Shown: positions 58,928-64,000 of the stretch, piece after piece
How positions within the stretch are numbered: position 1 is the first letter of the stretch
How the letters are laid out: each line of letters begins with the position of its first letter
Assembly: GCF_000801105.2 (NCBI RefSeq)
Contig: NC_079511.1
Location: forward strand, 13,694,784-13,758,783
Source: Raphanus sativus
Taxonomy: Eukaryota; Streptophyta; Magnoliopsida; Brassicales; Brassicaceae
DNA length: 64,000 nt
Direction: 5' to 3'
Notes under the pieces: model-generated
The model's input: only the letters and a program-made list of their open reading frames with translations
Told to the model about the DNA's origin: nothing
Database searches by the model: none
Program-made: the position numbers and the translations under genes

Positions 58928-61558
58928 TTTACTCCCTGAAAATATAGCCCCCCAAAGAGATAATTGACTTACCGGGACCGGGAGAAAAGTTCAACAGGAC
59001 AAAATCATGTATTGTATATACTATATGGTTTCAGGGACCTTAGAAAAATTTTAAATTCAGACGATCGAACACATATATAACTGAAAGAATAGAAAAGGTG
59101 AAGTGTACCTTACGTTAACGTACCACCGAGTAAAAATGAAACATATCAAGACAGCTAAAGTCTCGTGACTTCTTTCTTGACGTACAAGCGAGAGCTACAA
59201 GAATATTGAACACTACCACTAGGTTACTTGCCAGGAGACGTGTCCAGAAATTTATGGAACGTATGTTAAGACCCTGCGAATCAATGGGCTGATACATTTA
59301 ACACAAAGATAACAGCCAGACTTAACAATATCGAGACAACACTGCCTGGTGGCAGTCTGGTGCTAAATTTGGCTACGTATACAATTATAATTCTAGTCTT
59401 AATCTCATAAACAGTCCTCAGACTTCAGGTAACTGCATTACTCAGTGAAAAAAAAAATCAAATATGTACGTTGCATCGTTATTTCCAAGAATAATATGTT
59501 ATTTGCTTTTGGTCTAAAGAATTGTGTTCATCGGGGTCTGTCTCCGAATCAGTAAGTGCCGACAGTTTTATCCCCTTTTCTGAAGATTTTATTGGTGAAG
59601 TCATATCGCTTTCGATTTCGTCACCCTGTTGATTAGAGGAGAAAATCTTATCATCATACTTCTTTTCTATGAAATATTTCTCGGTTTGTTACTGAATAAA
59701 AATTTCAGCTTAAACACATGTTTACTATTTTGTAAAGTGGTCTCTATGGACCAGAATGCAATTGAGATTTCTTAAGATTTTATCGTAAGTGCAGATTGGA
59801 TTCCCAATTTCGTTTCGCTTCGAGTTCAGTGTCATCTTATCATGAAGACCTATCTGTTTTTTTTCTATTTGTCTTTGTAATTTTTATGTTTCTCACCAAA
59901 GATGATGAATAATTCACTTTTCTATTTTATCAGAACAATGTGAGGGTAACGAAAGTAATGGTGTTCTAAAAATGAAGAATAAACTGTTCTTCGATTTAAT
60001 TTTGAATTTTTAAGGTTTGTTGATGTGGATGATCGATATTATATGCCAAGTATTCTGTTCTTTGCCGGATGCATCTGGTTAGGTGTTCTGGGATGTTGGC
60101 CACCCTAGCAAGAAGTCATATCAAACGATTGCACCAAAGATAACTGAAGAATTAAGGAGATATGTTTAATTGTGGTATAGAGCTTTGCTTGGAGTTCATT
60201 TCTCCTTTACTTTTCGGGGTCTTACTATGTATGTATTTGATGTTTTGAAAGCTTTTTGGTTGTTGTAGGTTTGGTTTATCCAACGGTGTTTGAGTATCTA
60301 GGATGATTGCTCTTTCTTGGGATCAATTTGAGTTCCTCAACCTCTTGATGAGACTCATCTCTTATGGAGGATACCAAGCTTGATGTCTCGAATCATCCCT
60401 TATTTCACTGAGGTATGTCCTCTATGTTCATGCTGTGCGAGAAAACAATTGGTGATCTTATGAAGGGTCGGTTCAAGTCTTGTTTGATATATTCACTGAT
60501 CATCTCCAAATTGTACCTCTGTTGTAGGTCGAATGTGATCTTTGGCTCTCCTTGTGGTTCAATATGTCTCTCTGTTCTCCAATAATGTACATGGACAAGT
60601 TGCCTTCTTTAGTAACAATTCATAGACGAAGAAAAAAGAAAACTTCTAATTTTAACAATAATTTTTTAACTTAAACTTTGTTAAGGTCAAACTTTCTCCT
60701 TCTAAAATGTATCAAATGTAGATGGAAAATCGTTAAATAAAAATATTACATTTTGATTAAAGTAAAGTTATGTGTTTTTAGTAATAAAATCATCCAAATA
60801 AAGATAAACCGTAAGCAAACCTATCAATTATGTTTTTAACAAATAACTATTCAACTTCAAATCTTTAATGACAATTTTCAAGTAGTCATCAAATGTGGAT
60901 GTAAATAATAAAAACACTGCTTTTTGACTAAATAATAAAAACATTGTCAATGGCCCGCTGTAAATCCATGTTGTTTGACTAAGAATTTATTAATGCAGGA
61001 GATCTAAGTTTTGATTCTCAGAATAGGTAAAATTGTGTGAATTAATGGAGAAAAGACATACAAAAGATCTTAGCATGGCTGGCGTAAAGAGTATCTTCAA
61101 GCGTAGATCCGGTAGGACGACATTAGACGATGTACTCATACATGAATCATCATAAGAAAGGTAAAATTGTCGATCATATAATCTCTTTAATATTTCTCAT
61201 AGTTTGTAATAATAGAATTATTTAAACGTTAAAAAAATTACATGTTTTTATGACTTCAGCACATCTAAGTCGACAAATCTAGAAATCTCCTAATAAAAAT
61301 CAGAGTTCTTTTTTTTTTTGATAAAACCAGTCAGATAAGTCAAATCCAGAATCGAATATGTTAAACTGAATTGTTATTGTTTATATTTATCTATGACTGA
61401 TATAACGGATATGCCTTAGAAATTTCATGAATACAGAGATGGGCTATTGTACTAATGACACTATAGGTTTATATACATATATCCGTATGAGAATAGATTG
61501 AATATAATGGGAAGCTAGCTTCTATTGTGAGGGAACCTTATAATTCCATAGTTTAGAT
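58928..61558. other. Intergenic, with unassigned exon-like stretches
   Basis: No gene is recognised. On the minus strand about 59480-59625 reads as a possible terminal exon (acceptor CAG, then GDEIESDMTSPIKSSEKGIK, ending in TAA). About 59185-59280 has a hydrophobic stretch (LLASNLVVVFNILVAL). On the plus strand near 60090-60170, WDVGHPSKKSYQTIAPKITE looks protein-like but is surrounded by stops. An isolated 26-codon frame (MAGVKSIFKRRSGRTTLDDV) lies at 61075-61155. These may be remnants of decayed genes; I assign no function. Confidence 0.4.
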
Positions 61559-61720
61559 TTATGGATACTAGAAGACGCCGAGGAACATGAATGGTCAAAG
61601 CAAACATGGGTGTTCCCTCCTCTGCGTGAGATTCTGTTCAGAGCAACAAAATGCCCAGGCACCAACAAGGCTGTGAGATCATTATGGTCCCACACACCTA
61701 TTGTCATACTAGGTCCAACC
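61559..61720 (+). pseudogene. F-box-associated (FBA type 3) domain fragment
   Basis: LWILEDAEEHEWSKQTWVFP matches the conserved LEDAE.HEWSK segment of the FBA domain of Arabidopsis F-box proteins. Flanks do not continue the domain and no F-box is present. In Arabidopsis, F-box/FBA genes occupy the corresponding place (At1g30780-At1g30790, from memory). Intact members recruit substrates to SCF ubiquitin ligases; this fragment is not functional. Confidence 0.65.
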
Positions 61721-62277
61721 ATTCTACATTTTCTACTATATTAATGTCAGAACAAACAACGTCCGGAAAGTTGGGGTCTTAGAAATTGGAGACAAGACAA
61801 TGACTTCTTTTGACGCAGCCGCTCTTATGGAATCGCAGGCAAGCGTATCAACATGTTGAGAGTATTGTTTTTCTTAATAACCTAACTTGAAAGCCTAATG
61901 TATGAATAATGCAAGAGAGCATGGTAAACTCTGTTTTTTTTTTTTACTTTTCTTTTCAACATTTCAATTCTTGGGTTTTCAACAGGCTAATTTTTCATCT
62001 TTATAACCGGTCAAACAAATTGGGAAAGATCATTTCCAATCTACAACACGTCAACACCATTTATGATTTGCTTGAGAGTTGTCAAATACACAACTAAAAA
62101 TGATCGTGGATGCAGGCCAGACCTAATGCACAGGAAAATATAGTTACATCCAACTATATAATTTGTAACTTGGTTTTATTAGACTTCCTCGAATCATACA
62201 TAACTTTTCAACTTATTAGCTGATACAAAAAGCTCAAGTAATGTTTGAGAAGCGAGGCCTCAATAATTGTCATGTGT
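61721..62277. other. Intergenic
   Basis: Spacer between the FBA fragment and the proline-rich gene. It presumably contains the 3' UTR of the latter on the minus strand. Nothing else recognised. Confidence 0.5.
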
Positions 62278-62706
62278 TTATGGAAACCCTTGAGGGATAC
62301 TTGGGACAGAAGGCAGCCAATTATCGGATTCATCGAATCTTGGACCAAATGGTTCGGAAGGAGGGGGCTGATCTAAGAACGGTAAGGGCGGGAAATCAGG
62401 GAGAGAGTGCCAAACCGGTACAGGAAACCTACCCTTTTCAAGATCGGGAAATGTTGGCGGCGGCGGAAGGAGAGGCAAATCAGGCTGAGGCGTCACCATT
62501 GGTTCCTGGAAAGACGGAAAGTCAGGGAAGCCAAGGTCGTGTACCGGTGAGTTACGACCAGAAGATGGATAGTCATCAGCACTAATCTGAGCTACTTTAG
62601 CCTTGGATGATCTCACTAGTCGTGATGAAAATATTTCTTTGGAGTTGAGGATTAAGAAAAAGGTTAACATGATGATGTATCTAAGCGCAAGTGAAAGTGA
62701 AGCCAT
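62278..62706 (-). CDS. Small proline-rich secreted protein, 142 aa
   Basis: Start taken at MASLSLALRYIIMLTFFLIL, giving a strong signal peptide; the in-frame Met 19 codons earlier would place charged residues before it. The mature part is rich in Pro, Phe, Asp and Ser, with patterns such as LGFPDFPSFQEP, LPLLPPPPTFPDLEKGRFPV and SLPDFPPLPFLDQPPPSEPF. It has no Cys and no membrane anchor. I infer an apoplastic or cell-wall protein. Single exon. Its position between an F-box relic and a JmjC gene matches a small proline/glycine-rich gene in Arabidopsis (At1g30795, from memory). Confidence 0.75.
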   Translation of the reverse strand: MASLSLALRYIIMLTFFLILNSKEIFSSRLVRSSKAKVAQISADDYPSSGRNSPVHDLGFPDFPSFQEPMVTPQPDLPLLPPPPTFPDLEKGRFPVPVWHSLPDFPPLPFLDQPPPSEPFGPRFDESDNWLPSVPSIPQGFP

Positions 62707-63620
62707 TTTGTAACAGTGTGGATTAAGATGATGTTTTGTCCTGTTTGTGATCATAGTGTTCATGAAGTTTCAAATTTATAGGTTTGAATTTAAGTTGTTA
62801 ACGATTGTAAAATCTTCATTATATATTTTGCATTGTGTTCCTACTTTCCACCAAAGAATATGCTAATATCAAAAGTCAAACGTCATGTCAATACGAGTGT
62901 TTTGACCAGGATCAACTCTATATAATTCCAACTTTGTATACCACTCCCACCCAATTAGGTCAACGGGAACACACTATATGGTCTTTTTTTTTATAATAAC
63001 CAAACCCATATCGAACAGAAGAAAAAAAAGATGATTAGACTTTCAATTTCTCTAAATTCATAAATAAAATTTAAAATTTTCCTAAGAAACAATACCGAAC
63101 CTAACCTTGGTCAAAGAACATTTGATTTTCATAACAATTCAGAAAACTGAAAAAGCGATCTCTTTCTTCTTTAAATTTTGTATAGATTCAAACTGTGAAA
63201 ACTTTATCTACCGTTGACCATTTGTCAGCAAAGTTTTCGAAGTCTAAAGAGTCTGTGAAAATCTGTACATTATCCTCTAGTCGGTCCAGTTTTTGTTCTC
63301 TTAAAGATGTGAAACTCTATCTCTCTTCAAGATTTATGAGATATAAACTTCGGTCAAATTTCTACAGTTTCCACATTGAGCAATACAAAGAATTGAAGAA
63401 TTTTGTATTATTGGCATTAGCGAAAGAATCGAACATTTTTTCCCTAGTTTTACACTTCTAACACTAGGGTTAGGTTATTTGTTTGTAGAGAAAAACGAAC
63501 AAAAGATTCTGAATAAAATGCTCCCAAGAAAAGAAAAGAATCAGAAAGAAACTTCTTCTATCTATCCAGAAGGTAGTCACTGTTGGGGTGGTAAAAGTCT
63601 CGTTGCTCTTTAAGCTTCTT
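62707..63620. other. Intergenic between the proline-rich gene and the JmjC gene end
   Basis: AT-rich. An 88-codon frame at 63195-63461 (plus) has no recognisable content. The right part is probably 3' UTR of the minus-strand JmjC gene. Confidence 0.45.
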
Positions 63621-64000
63621 TTACATCAAATCTACTCCAAAAAGCTTTCCTTTGGTAAGACTCACGGAGCAGTTTGATGATATGAAGTGATCTTTTCGTT
63701 CAGATTGAGTTTGCTTCTTGTGGTTCCAGTACTCTACCAGTTTATGGTTCGGGTCAAGAGCTTCAATGGCCTGTCGAAAGATGAATCAAGGTGTGTAAAA
63801 CAGTAAAGATCATGGATACGTTTTTGAATGAAGGGGTTGGATCTAACGTTTTACCTGAACTATAGACGTAGAGAGGAGACCAAACATTTGAAGCCCGTCT
63901 ATACTTTCAAGCCGCGGTGAAGTAGCAAGACCAAGATTCGTGGATGTGTGTTTAACTCTCTGCAACACCATTTCCCAGCATTGTTGGGGTGAAACATTGA
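63621..64000 (-). CDS. JmjC/FYRC-type histone demethylase, last two exons (partial)
   Basis: Two exons on the minus strand: 63855 to the window end, and 63621-63770, joined in phase by a GT-AG intron. They encode VSPQQCWEMVLQRVK, then LESIDGLQMFGLLSTSIVQ and AIEALDPNHKLVEYWNHKKQ, the FYRC-domain pattern at the C-terminus of plant JMJ14/JMJ15/JMJ18-type H3K4 demethylases. The last ~30 residues (SNCSVSLTKGKLFGVDLM) complete the protein. JmjN/JmjC and zinc-finger parts lie outside the window. Position suggests the counterpart of At1g30810 (JMJ18), but the C-terminus alone cannot separate the close paralogues. Confidence 0.8.

Noticed and set aside
60040..60420. Protein-like stretch (WDVGHPSKKSYQTIAPKITE)
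   Set aside because: No family recognised and stops on both sides; noted in the intergenic entry only.

Overview
The window is plant nuclear DNA, almost certainly from a Brassicaceae species and most likely Brassica or a close relative such as Raphanus. The evidence is AT-rich intergenic DNA, GT-AG introns, small Helitrons and MITEs, and genes that closely resemble Arabidopsis families. From memory, the order of BBE-like genes, an NQP-repeat secreted protein, a PSI-type DUF3475/DUF668 protein, an intron-bearing BBE-like gene, an F-box-associated fragment, a proline-rich secreted protein and a JmjC/FYRC protein matches Arabidopsis chromosome 1 around At1g30740-At1g30810. That synteny was not computed here.

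Layout. 1-312 is the end of a BBE-like flavoenzyme gene. 2449-3436 is a broken RPA1-like OB-fold gene. 5.6-9.1 kb is a cluster of Helitron ends and one complete nested Helitron. 9644-11254 is an intact single-exon BBE-like gene. 11490-22960 (minus) is a 13-exon serine carboxypeptidase-like gene. Its fourth exon is split by a 9-kb Sirevirus-type Ty1/copia retrotransposon (13282-22262) with LTRs, a primer site, gag/pol, an envelope-like frame and several polypurine tracts. 24512-25069 (minus) encodes a small repeat-rich, probably GPI-anchored protein. 25339-28149 (minus) is a 12-exon PSI-like gene. 28235-35959 is a two-copy tandem duplication of the region upstream of that gene. 36.6-43.0 kb is gene-free and carries a retroposon and several MITEs. 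43207-45634 is a three-exon BBE-like gene with a SINE in intron 1. 46.2-50.7 kb holds a decayed copia pol fragment beside an oppositely oriented LTR element whose gag frame is joined to pieces of host AAA-ATPase and coiled-coil genes. 52-54.8 kb has a TRIM-like element, a Stowaway-like MITE and a Helitron. 54976-58927 (minus) is a DUF220 gene whose only visible defect is a 2.85-kb CACTA transposon in its last exon. 61.5-64 kb has an F-box-associated fragment, a proline-rich secreted protein and the 3' end of a JmjC/FYRC gene.

The functional core is the BBE-like oxidoreductases, which are secreted flavoproteins with two covalent links to FAD. The two readable ones differ at the oxygen-gating residue: valine in the 9.6-kb gene, leucine in the 43-kb gene. 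This suggests oxidase and dehydrogenase behaviour side by side. The rest of the window is mainly a record of transposon activity. Two host genes are disrupted by elements with recognisable target-site duplications, and one tandem duplicate preserves the empty site of an insertion found in the other copy. I found no bacterial-type systems, CRISPR arrays, or tRNA or rRNA genes.
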